DNA of 64,000 nucleotides, from assembly GCF_954871325.1 (NCBI RefSeq), contig NC_088775.1:5133475-5197474 (forward strand), read 5' to 3'. A model generated the notes under the pieces. It worked only from the letters and a program-made list of their open reading frames with translations. It was not told the DNA's origin and did not search any database. A program made the translations under genes and the position numbers. This document shows, piece after piece, positions 34,906 to 47,800 of this stretch. The stretch's first letter is position 1, and every line of letters starts with the position of its first letter. This DNA comes from Gordionus sp. m RMFG-2023. Lineage: Eukaryota > Nematomorpha > Gordioida > Chordodea > Parachordodidae.

Positions 34906-36470
34906 AAGGAAAAAAAATTTTAATTTCAATTAAAAAGAAGTTATTATTCATAATTAATTAAATTTTTTAAAATTGTAATTAGGAGTTATAATTAATTATA
35001 GATATAATTCCTTTTCTTATTTAGTCTTTATTTTTATGAAAAACTCTTAATAATCGCGATTAATAATCATAATTGTACTATTTCATTCATATTTTGGAAA
35101 CATGATGAGTGATTCTAAATCTTTAACATTCCTGTATGACTCTGAAATAAATTTGATAATTGTTCTTCAAATATAATCTTACATTAAATCCATTAACTTA
35201 ACACGTTGTGCCGCTTCTAGGATGAATATTATTAACAGAACTAAATTAGAATATACAACCCTTTTATTCTTTTATTTCTCAAAATAATAATAGTTTAAAA
35301 ATTTTAAAAGAAAAAATGCGAATTTTTATATTGTAATTTTAAAAAAAACGAACTGACTTTATATTATAATTTGCTTCCCTTATATAAGGAAGCATTTACT
35401 CATAAAAAATAGTAGGCATTTATAAAACAAAAATAATAAAGTTGTTTGACATTAAATATATATTTTATTTATTTTAAAAAATTAGACTGCTAAATCTAAT
35501 AAATTTAACATATATATATCAAAATTCAATTTAACAATTTACTTAATCATTTAATATAAAATAACAATTATTTAAACGATCAAGGTATTAAGAAACTATT
35601 AAGTTAATATTAATAAAGTAAAAAAAATAATAAAATCAGTTCGTTAATTAAATAATAAGTTAATATAATGTAAAATAAAAGAAATAAAAAAATCAGTCCG
35701 TATGGTAAATATTAAGTTAATAGACAGTGTAGAAAACGATATTTACACAAGATATTTGTTAACCTTAAATCATATATATGGAGCATATTTTATATTTTAT
35801 TTACATGGTTTTACGAGTAATACATTTCAACGTCTATAATTTACATATTATATAAATTTAGGATAAATATGATATATTATATACTAACTTTAGAATTGAC
35901 TGCAATATTATATAAAATACTAAAAATGTTTTTAAAATTTACAATTAGCCATTGGTAGCGCATATGAAGAAAGTACACTTATTCCATTTTCTGGATCGAG
36001 AGGTAAACTAATCCCTTTTAAATTCAGAGTATATGATAGCTTTTAAATTATAATTTGTAATTATATCATTAAGAATATTTTTAAATAATTAAGATACTCA
36101 AAATATTTTTAACACTTCTGTATGACTCTGAAATAAATCTGATAATTACTCCTCAAATATAATCTTACATTAAATCCATGAAATTATCACGTTGTGCCGC
36201 TTTTATGATGTCTATTATTAACAGAACTAAATTAGAATATTGGTCCCTTTTATTCTTTTATTTCGCAAAATAATAATAGTTTAAAAATTTTATTTTTATA
36301 TTGTAATTATAAAAAAAAACACTGATTTTACATTATAATTTGCTTCCCTTAAATAGGGAAGCTATTACTCATAAAAAATAGTAGGCAGGGTGTAAAACTA
36401 AAATAAGAAAGTTGTTAAATTTTAATTTTTTTCATTTTAAAAAATTTGACTGCTAAATCTAATTAATTTT

Positions 36471-36742
36471 ACATCTATATATATGTTACATCTATATATA
36501 TGTTACATCTATATATATGTTACATCTATATATATGTTACATCTATATATATGTTACATCTATATATATGTTACATCTATATATATGTTACATCTATATA
36601 TATGTTACATCTATATATATGTTACATCTATATATATGTTACATCTATATATATGTTACATCTATATATATGATACATCTATATATATGTTACATCTATA
36701 TATATGTTACATCTATATATATGTTACATCTATATATATGTT
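36471..36742. repeat. 17-bp minisatellite, 16 copies
   Basis: acatctatatatatgtt is repeated 16 times with one variant copy (tgatacatc). Other units of the 945-bp array carry a single copy of the same string at this place, so the run is a local expansion within one satellite unit. The long open frames here are a by-product of the repeat. Confidence 0.95.
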
Positions 36743-38232
36743 ACATCAATATAACTATTTACTTAATCATTTAATATAAAATAAAAATCATTTAAACGAC
36801 CAAGGTATTAAGAAATTATAGTTAATATTATATAAAGTGAAAAAAATAATAAAATAAGTTTTTTAGTTAAATATTAAGTTAATATAAGTAAAATAATGAA
36901 AAAAAACTATATTTTTACACGATATTTATTAACCTTAAATCATAAATATGGAGCATATTTTATATTTTAATTACATGGTTTTGAGGGTAATACACATCAA
37001 CGCTTATAATTTACATATTATATAAATTTTAGATAAATATGATATATTATATACTGACTTTAGAATTGACTGCAATATTATATAAAATAATAAAAATGTT
37101 TTTAATTCTTACAATTAGACATTGGTAGCGCATATGAAGAAAGTGAAGCTCTTCCCTTTTCTCGATCGAGAGGTAAACTAATCCCTTATAAATTCAGAGT
37201 ATATGATAGCTCTTAAATTAAAATTTGTAATTATATCATTAACAATATTTTTAAATAATTAATCAAGATACTCAAAATATTTTTAACACTTCTGTATTAC
37301 TCTGAAATAAATTTGATAAATGCTCTTCAAATATAATCTTACATTAAATCCATTAAATTATCACGTTGTGCCCCTTCTATGATGAATATTATTAACAGAA
37401 CTAAATTAGAATATTGGTACAACCCTTTTATTCTTTTATTTCGCAAAATAATAATAGTTTAAAAATTTTAAAAGAAAAAAATCGAATTTTTATATTGTAA
37501 TTATAAAAAAACGAACTGACTTTACATTATAATTTGCTTCCCTTATATAGGGAAGCTATTACACATAAAAAATAGTAGGCAGGGTATAAAACAAAAATAA
37601 GAAAGTTATTTGACATTAAATTTAAATTTTATTTATTTTAAAAATATGACTGCTAAATCTAATAAATAATATCTAAATATATGTTACAAATTTAACAATT
37701 TACTTAATCATTTAATATAAAATAACAATCATGACCAAGGTATTAAGAAGCTATTAAGTTAATATTATATAAAGTGAAAAAAATAATAAAATAAGTTCGT
37801 TAGTTAAATATTAAGTTAATATAACGTAAAATAAAAGAAAAAAAAGATATTTACACGCGATATTTATTAACCTTAAATCATAAATATGGAGCATATTTTA
37901 TATTTTAATTACATGGTTTTGAGGGTAATACATTTCAACGCTTATAATTTACATATTATACAAATTTTAGGCAAATATGATATATTATATACTGACTTTA
38001 GAATCGACTGCAATATTATATAAAACACTAAAAATGATTTAAATATTTATAATTAGCCATTGGTAGCGCATATGAGGAAAGTGCAGCTCTTCTCTTTTCT
38101 GGATCGAGGGGTAAACTAATCCCTTTTAAATTCAGAGTAAATGATAGCTTTAAGATATATTTGTAATTATTTCAATAAGAATATTTTTAAATAATTAATC
38201 AAGATACTCAACATATTTTTAACACTTCTGTA

Positions 38233-38456
38233 TAGTGTTGTTAAACGGCTCGTTTTGAGCCGATTTTTAAAAACGGCTAAATCAATATTTTAGCCAGAAA
38301 AATATTGCATAAGCCTTGAGATTTCGCTAATAGATGTCCAAACCTTTGTTCCTTCTACAAATAAAATATTCAAGGCTTGCCTAATACTATTCTGGATGAA
38401 ATATTGAGTTAGCCGTTTTCAAAAATCGGCTCAAAACGTGCCGTTTAACAACACTA
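38233..38456. mobile_element. hAT-type MITE (family A), complete reference copy
   Basis: It is a 224-bp element. It starts tagtgttgttaaacggctcg and ends cgtgccgtttaacaacacta, with inverted repeats of about 40 bp. It is inserted in a satellite unit with a perfect 8-bp duplication cttctgta on both sides (38,225-38,232 and 38,457-38,464). The pre-insertion sequence is seen in the other units. Confidence 0.95.
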
Positions 38457-40059
38457 CTTCTGTATGACTCTGAAATAAATTTGATAATTGCTCTTCAAAT
38501 ATAATCTTACATTAAATCCATTATATTATCACGTTTTGCCCCTTCTATGAGGAATATTATTAACAGAACAATTAGAATATTGGTACAACCCTTTTATTCT
38601 TTTATTTCGCAAAATAATAATAGTTTAAAAATATTAAAAGAAAAAAATCGAATTTTTATATTGTAATTATAAAAAAAAACGAATGACTTTATATTATAAT
38701 TTGCTTCCCTTATATAGGGAAGCTATTAATCATAAAAAATAGTAGGCAGGGTATAAAACAAAAATAAGAAATTTGTTTGACATTAAATTTAAATTTTATT
38801 TATTTTAAAAAATTTGACTGCTAAATCTAATAAATTTTACATCTATATATATGCTACAAAATTCAATTTAACAATTTATTTAATCATTTAATATAAAATA
38901 AAAATCATTTAAATGACCAAGGTATTAAGAAACTATAGTTAATATTATATAAAGTGAAAAAAATAATAAAATTAATTTTTTTAGTTAAATATTAAGTTAA
39001 TATAACGTAAAATAAAAGAAAAAAAAGATATTAGCACACGATATTTATTAACCTTAAATCATATATATGGAGCATATTTTATATTTTAAACACGTGGTTT
39101 TGTGAGTAATACATTTCAACGTCTATAATTTACATATTATATAAATTTTAGGCAAATATGATATATTATATACTGACTTTAGAATCGACTGCAATATTAT
39201 ATAAAATACTAAAAATGATTTTAATATTTACAATTAGCCATTGGTAGCGCATATGAAGAAAGTGCAGCTCTTTCCTTTTCTGGATCGAGAGGTAAACTAA
39301 TCCCTTTTAAATTCAAAGTAAATGATAGCTTTTAAATTAAAATTTGTAATTATATCATATAAAATATTTTTAAATAATTAATCAAGATACCCAAAATATT
39401 TTTAACACTTCTGTATGACTCTGAAATAAATTTGATAATTGCTCTTCAAATATAATCTTACATTAAATCGATTAAATTATCACGTTGTGCCGCTTCTATG
39501 ATGAATATTATTAACAGAACTACCCCTTTGTTTTTTTATTTCGCAAAATAATAATAGTTTAAAAATTTTATAAGAAAAAAAAGAAATTGTAATTATAAAA
39601 AAAAACGAACTGACTTTACAGTATAATTTGCTTCCCTTATATAGGGAAGTTATTACTCATAAAAAATAGTAGGGAGGGTGTAAAACAAAAATAAGATAAA
39701 AAATTTGATTGCTAAATCTAATAAATTTTACATCTATTTATATGTTTTCAAAATTCAATTTAACAATTTACTATTTAAACGACCAAGGTATTAAGAAACA
39801 TTTAAGTTAATATTATATAAAGTGAAAAAAATAAAAAAAATAATTTCGTTAGTTAAATATTAAGTTAATATAACTTAAAATTTAAAAAAAAACGATATTT
39901 ACACACGATATTTTTAAACCTTAAATCATATATATGGAGCATATTTTATTTTTAATTATATGGTTTTGCGAGTAATACATTTCAACGTCTATATTTACGT
40001 ATTGTATAAATTTTAAGCAAATATGATATATTATATACTGACTTTAGAATAGACTGCAA

Positions 40060-41867
40060 CATTGGCGTACGCAGCAGGGGGGGGGGGGGGACAAATCTCC
40101 CACCAAAGCCAAAAAATGCAGATGCCGGAATATATTTTTCAAAAATATTATTGTTAATATTAATTTATATTTGTTAATATTTATTATATATTTATTTATT
40201 TATTTACATTTATTTATTACATTCATCTACTAAGTGATTTTATCAATCAATTTCGATTTCAAGTTTTCCTTAGCGTAATTTACCTATTATTTTCAAATTT
40301 TACTGGCGTAATATTTATCTAAATTTCTAATCAAATAATAATTATCTCTGAAACTCCTTGTCTAACAGGGATTAAGAAATTGCCAGCTTGTCCAACCAGA
40401 TCGAGTCTCCACCATCAAGCAGTAACAGCTATTATGGAGTTAGAAGAGCCGATTATTAATGCTATTACTGAAATATCACAATGGCTTGAAAGAAATATTT
40501 CCTCAGAAGAAAGAAAATTATTGGATTCAATACTTCATCCAAATTTTTTTTCTCATTAGAAAGTATTATTTAATTACACAACTATTTTATGTAATACAAT
40601 CAAAAACATAACATTGACTTGATTAAGAAGATGAGAATAGCGGAGAGCATTTTATTAGAACTCAAGGAAATTAAAGCTAATGTTCTTGAACAATTTCATA
40701 TTTTATATGTTATTGTTGGGTCAAAAGCAGAGCTATACGTGTTTAATATTTGCCCCCCTCGACTTGTAGCAAGCAGGCTCATCGTCTAAACATTAATATA
40801 GGATCAGCAGAAGAGTATTATAAAACAAATGTCCCCTCTCCCAACCTTTTTCATATGGTGATAGAGAAAAAATATAAATATTTGTTAGATTTTTATCATG
40901 AAGATGTTAAAATATCTTATGATGCCTTATTAGCTGAATAACTATGATTAAAAGATTAACTATAGTTGATACAGTCCCAAAAAATGCTATGGATGCTTTT
41001 TATTTCAAACACATTTTAGATTATACTCCCAATGTATTAAAATGGTGCAGCTCTTTAATAGACTAAAGAGAGAACATTCTCTTTTTTAAAAAGAATAACA
41101 GAGCCTTTCAGAGGTACCATTTGCAGGAAACGGCCCAGATTTTTTTTAAAAATTTTTTCCGGCCCGGGTTTTTTTGAAAATAAAATTTTCAGGCCCAACC
41201 CGTATTTTTTCAAAATAAATTATATTTATTTTTAATTTGTATAGCTAATAATGGCGATTTCAAATATTTGGTTTTAAAATATACAGCTCGGCCTGGATAT
41301 TTTTTCTAAAAAAATTTTCAGGCCCAGCTTGGGTATATTTAAAAAAATTAAAATACGGTCCGGCTCGGGGTAAGGGCTTGCAAGTCTGTGAAAAACATAC
41401 CTATGAAATACAAAGATGATTGAATGCTTTGGATCTTTTGAATATTCTTAGGCATTTAACGATAAGCAAGGGTAGATAATTGAAAAATTAGCTGAAAACA
41501 TACAAAATACAATTATTCCTGGGAAACTTTTTGTGTATTAATTTATATTTCCAACATTTAAATTTTTTAAACTTTATATATTTTAAAAGCTCAAATAATT
41601 CAAATTTCAATTTTGGGTCATTTAAGTGATTCATATCGTGGGTTATATTCACTTTATATTTTATAATTCACATTTATTTTATAATTTTTTCAATGCCGGT
41701 TTATATATATAATTTTTTTATATCACATTAGTTTAAAGTGTATTAGAAAAGTTATTAATCCTAATAAATTTATGCTTAGTTTTTTAATTAAAAATAATAT
41801 TTCTTAAAAAATTTTATTATCTCCCCCCCCCCCTCCCCCCCAGACCAAATTCCTGCGTACGCGCCTG
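40060..41867 (+). mobile_element. Internally deleted hAT element in the satellite array
   Basis: It is a 1,808-bp element, starting cattggcgtacgcagc and ending ctgcgtacgcgcctg, flanked by a perfect 8-bp duplication gactgcaa (40,052-40,059 and 41,868-41,875). Poly-G and poly-C runs lie just inside the ends. The plus strand carries transposase remnants. One is EPIINAITEISQWLERNIS (about 40,450). The next is KKMRIAESILLELKEIKANV (about 40,628), then CSKQAHRLNINIGSAEEYY and PSPNLFHMVIEKKYKYLLDF (40,750-40,940). These match the middle of the hAT transposases related to ZMYM6 and '52 kDa repressor' proteins ('CGRQTHR.N....PEEYYR...IPFLDHL'). The catalytic core is incomplete, so it is non-autonomous. 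A second copy lies at 61,339-63,193. Confidence 0.92.
41109..41388. mobile_element. Nested element with GGCCCGG words
   Basis: Words such as cggcccagatt, ccggcccggg and ggcccaaccc alternate with A/T runs. It starts cagaggtaccatttgcagg and ends ttgcaagtctgtg. The other copy of the host hAT has the same insert at the same place (61,715-62,071), so it entered before the host element multiplied. Confidence 0.65.
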
Positions 41868-44800
41868 GACTGCAATATTATATAAAATACTAAAAATGAT
41901 TTTAATATTTACAATTAGCCATTGGTAGCGCATATGAAGAAAGTACAGCTCTTCCATTTTCTGGATCGAGAGGTAAACTAATCCCTTATAAATTCAGAGT
42001 ATATGATAGCTATTAAATTAAAATTTGTAATTATATCATATAAAATATTTTTAAATAATTAATCAAGATACTCAAAATATTTTTAACACTTCTGTATGAC
42101 TCTGAAATAAATTTGATAATTGCTCTTCAAATATAATCTTTCATTAAATCCATTAAATTATCACGTTGTGCCGCTTCTATGATGAATATTAATAACAGAA
42201 CTAAATTAGAATATTGGTACAACCCTTTTATTCTTTTATTTCGCAAAATAATGATAGTTTAAAAATTTTAAATGACAAAATGCGAATTTTTATATTGTAA
42301 TTTTAAAAAAAACGAACTGACTTTACATTATAATTTGCTTCCCTTATATAAGGAAGCATTTACTCATAAAAAATAGTAGGCATTTATAAAACAAAAATAA
42401 TAAAGTTGTTTGACATTAAATATATATTTTATTTATTTTAAAAAATTTGACTGCTAAATCTAATAAATTTAACATATATATATGTTACAAAATTCAATTT
42501 AACAATTTACTTAATCATTTAATATATAACAATCATTTAAACGACCAAGGTATTAAGAAACTATTAAGTTAATATTATATAAAGTGAAAAAAATAATAAA
42601 ATAAGTTCGTTAGTTAAATATTAAGTTAATATAACGTAAAATAAAAGAAAAAAAACGATATTTACACACGATATTTATTAACCTTAAATCATATATATGG
42701 AGCATATTTTATATTTTAATTACATGGTTTTGAGGGTAATACATTTCAACGTCTATAATTTACATATTATATAAATTTTAGATAAATATGATATATTATA
42801 TACTGACTTTAAATTGACTGCAATATTATATAAAATACTATAAATGTTTTTAATATTTACAATTAGACATTGGTAGCGCATATGAAGAAAGTACAGCTAT
42901 TCCCTTTTCTGGATCGAGAGGTAAACTAATCCCTTATAAATTCAGAGTATATGATAGCTATTAAATTAAAATTTGTAATTATATCATATAAAATATTTTT
43001 AAATAATTAATCAAGATACTCAAAATATTTTTAACACTTCTGTATGACTCTGAAATAAATTTGATAATTGCTCTTCAAATATAATCTTACATTAAATCCA
43101 TTAAATTATCACGTTGTAGCCGCTTCTATGATGAATATTATTAACAGAACTAAATTAGAATATTGGTACAAACCTTTTATTCTTTTATTTCGCAAAATAA
43201 TAATAGTTTAAAAATTTTAAAATAAAAAAATGCGAATTTTTATGTTGTAATTATAAAAAAAAACGAACTGACTTTACACTATAATTTGCCTCCCTTATAT
43301 AGGAAAGCATATTATTCATAAAATAATAGCTAGGCGTTTGTAAAACAAAAATAGTAAAGTTGTTTGACATTAAATATATATTTTATTTATTTTAAAAAAT
43401 TTAACTTCTAAATCTAATAAATTTATCCATCTATATATATGTTACAAAATTCAATTTAACAATTTACTTAATCATTTAATATAAAATAACATATCATTTT
43501 AACGACCAAGGTATTAAGAAACTATTATGTTAATATTATATAAAGTGGAAAATAATATAATCAGTAATAAGTTAGTTAGTTAAATATTAAGTTAATATAA
43601 CGTAAAATAAAAGAAAAAAAACGATATTTACACATGATATTTATTTACCTTAAATCATATACATGGAGCATATTTTATATTTTAATTACATGGTTTTGAG
43701 GGTAATACATTTCAACGTCTATAATTTACATATTATATAAATTTTAGATAAATATGATATATTATATACTGATTTTAAATTGACTGCAATATTATATAAA
43801 ATACTATAAATATTTTTAATATTTACAATTAGACATTAGTAGCGCATATGAAGAAAGTACAGCTATTCCCTTTTCTGGATCGAGAGGTAAACTAATCCAT
43901 TATAAATTCAGAGTATATGATAGCTATTAAATTAAAATTTGTAATTATATCATATAAAATATTTTTAAATAATTAATCAAGATACTCAAAATATTTTTAA
44001 CACTTCTGTATGACTCTGAAATAAATTTGATAATTGCTCTTCAAATATAATCTTACATTAAATCCATTAAATTATCACGTTGTGCCGCTTCTATGATGAA
44101 TATTAATAACAGAACTAAATTAGAATATTGGTACAACCCTTTTATTCTTTTATTTCGCAAAATAATGAGAGTTTAAAAATTTTAAATGACAAAATGCGAA
44201 TTTTTATATTGTAATTTTAAAAAAAACGAACTGACTTTACATTATAATTTGCTTCCCTTATATAAGGAAGCATTTACTCATAAAAAATAGTAGGCATTTA
44301 TAAAACAAAAATAATAAAGTTGTTTGACATTAAATATATATTTTATTTATTTTAAAAAATTTTACTGCTAAATCTAATAAATTTAACATATATATATGTT
44401 ACAAAATTCAATTTAACAATTTACTTAATCATTTAATATATAACAATCATTTTAACGACCAAGGTATTAAGAAACTATTAAGTTAATATTATATAAAGTG
44501 AAAAAAATAATAAAATAAGTTCGTTAGTTAAATATTAAGTTAATATAACGTAAAATAAAAGAAAAAAAACGATATTTACACACGATATTTATTAACCTTA
44601 AATCATATATATGGAGCATATTTTATATTTTAATTACATGGTTTTGAGGGTAATACATTTCAACGTCTATAATTTACATATTATATAAATTTTAGATAAA
44701 TATGATATATTATATACTGACTTTAAATTGACTGCAATATTATATAAAATACTATAAATGTTTTTAATATTTACAATTAGACATTGGTAGCGCATATGAA

Positions 44801-47800
44801 GAAAGTACAGCTATTCCCTTTTCTGGATCGAGAGGTAAACTAATCCATTATAAATTCAGAGTATATGATAGCTATTAAATTAAAATTTGTAATTATATCA
44901 TATAAAATATTTTTAAATAATTAATCAAGATACTCAAAATATTTTTAACACTTCTGTATGACTCTGAAATAAATTTGATAATTGCTCTTCAAATATAATC
45001 TTACATTAAATCCATTAAATTATCACGTTTAGCCGCTTCTATGATGAATATTATTAACAGAACTAAATTAGAATATTGATACGAACCTTTTATTCTTTTA
45101 TTTCGCAAAATAATAATAGTTTAAAAATTTTAAAATAAAAAAATCGAATTTTTATGTTGTAATTATAAAAAAAAACGAACTGACTTTACACTATAATTTG
45201 CCTCCCTTATATAGGAAAGCTATTATTCATAAAATAAAGCTAGGGTGTAAAAAAAAAAGAAAGTTGTTTAATTTTAATTTTATTTATTTTAAAAAATTTA
45301 ACTTCTAAATCTAATAAATTTTCCATCTATATATATGTTACAAAATTCAATTTAACAATTTACTTAATCATTTAATATAAAATAAATATCATTTAAACGA
45401 CCAAGGTATTAAGAAACTATATTTAATATTATATAAAGTGGAAAATAATATAATCAGTTAGTTAGTTAGTTAGTTAAATATTAAGTTAATATAACGTAAA
45501 ATAAAAGAAAAAAACGATATTTACACATGATATTTATTTACTTAAATCATATACATGGAGCATATTTTATATTTTAATTACATGGTTTTGAGGGTAATAC
45601 ATTTCAACGTCTATAATTTACATATTATATAAATTCTAGATAAATATGATATATTATATACTGACTTTAAATTGACTGCAATATTATATAAAATACTATA
45701 AATGTTTTTAATATTTACAATTAGACATTGGTAGCGCATATGAAGAAAGTACAGCTATTCCCTTTTCTGGATCGAGAGGTAAACTAATCCATTATAAATT
45801 CAGAGTATATGATAGCTATTAAATTAAAATTTGTAATTATATCATATAAAATATTTTTAAATAATTAATCAAGATATTCAAAATATTTTTAACACTTCTG
45901 TATGACTCTGAAATAAATTTGATAATTGCTCTTCAAATATAATCTTACATTAAATCCATTAAATTATCACGTTTAGCCGCTTCTATGATGAATATTATTA
46001 ACAGAACTAAATTAGAATATTGATACGAACCTTTTATTCTTTTATTTCGCAAAATAATAATAGTTTAAAAATTTTAAAATAAAAAAATCGAATTTTTATG
46101 TTGTAATTATAAAAAAAAACGAACTGACTTTACACTATAATTTGCCTCCCTTATATAGGAAAGCTATTATTCATAAAATAAAGCTAGGGTGTAAAAAAAA
46201 AAGAAAGTTGTTTAATTTTAATTTTATTTATTTTAAAAAATTTAACTTCTAAATCTAATAAATTTTCCATCTATATATATGTTACAAAATTCAATTTAAC
46301 AATTTACTTAATCATTTAATATAAAATAAATATCATTTAAACGACCAAGGTATTAAGAAACTATATTTAATATTATATAAAGTGGAAAATAATATAATCA
46401 GTTAGTTAGTTAGTTAGTTAAATATTAAGTTAATATAACGTAAAATAAAAGAAAAAAACGATATTTACACATGATATTTATTTACTTAAATCATATACAT
46501 GGAGCATATTTTATATTTTAATTACATGGTTTTGAGGGTAATACATTTCAACGTCTATAATTTACATATTATATAAATTCTAGATAAATATGATATATTA
46601 TATACTGACTTTAAATTGACTGCAATATTATATAAAATACTATAAATGTTTTTAATATTTACAATTAGACATTGGTAGCGCATATGAAGAAAGTACAGCT
46701 ATTCCCTTTTCTGGATCGAGAGGTAAACTAATCCATTATAAATTCAGAGTATATGATAGCTATTAAATTAAAATTTGTAATTATATCATATAAAATATTT
46801 TTAAATAATTAATCAAGATATTCAAAATATTTTTAACACTTCTGTATGACTCTGAAATAAATTTGATAATTGCTCTTCAAATATAATCTTACATTAAATC
46901 CATTAAATTATCACGTTGTAGCCGCTTCTATGATGAATATTATTAACAGAACTAAATTAGAATATTGATACGAACCTTTTATTCTTTTATTTCGCAAAAT
47001 AATAATAGTTTAAAAATTTTAAAATAAAAAAATCGAATTTTTATGTTGTAATTATAAAAAAAAACGAACTGACTTTACACTATAATTTGCCTCCCTTATA
47101 TAGGAAAGCTATTATTCATAAAATAAAGCTAGGGTGTAAAAAAAAAAGAAAGTTGTTTGACTTTAAATTTTAATTTTATTTATTTTAAAAAATTTAACTT
47201 CTAAATCTAATAAATTTTCCATCTATATATATGTTACAAAATTCAATTTAACAATTTACTTAATCATTTAATATAAAATAACATATCATTTAAACGACCA
47301 AGGTATTAAGAAACTATATTTAATATTATATAAAGTGGAAAATAATATAATCAGTTAGTTAGTTAGTTAGTTAAATATTAAGTTAATATAACGTAAAATA
47401 AAAGAAAAAAACGATATTTACACATGATATTTATTTACCTTAAATCATATACATGGAGCATATTTTATATTTTAATTACATGGTTTTGAGGGTAATACAT
47501 TTCAACGTCTATAATTTACATATTATATAAATTCTAGATAAATATGATATATTATATACTGACTTTAAATTGACTGCAATATTATATAAAATACTATAAA
47601 TGTTTTTAATATTTACAATTAGACATTGGTAGCGCATATGAAGAAAGTACAGCTATTCCCTTTTCTGGATCGAGAGGTAAACTAATCCATTATAAATTCA
47701 GAGTATATGATAGCTATTAAATTAAAATTTGTAATTATATCATATAAAATATTTTTAAATAATTAATCAAGATATTCAAAATATTTTTAACACTTCTGTA

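Noticed and set aside
36483-36779. Two long plus-strand open frames made of repeated YICYIYIYVTSIYML
   Set aside because: They are translations of the 17-bp minisatellite and have no start context or similarity; they are open only because of the repeat.
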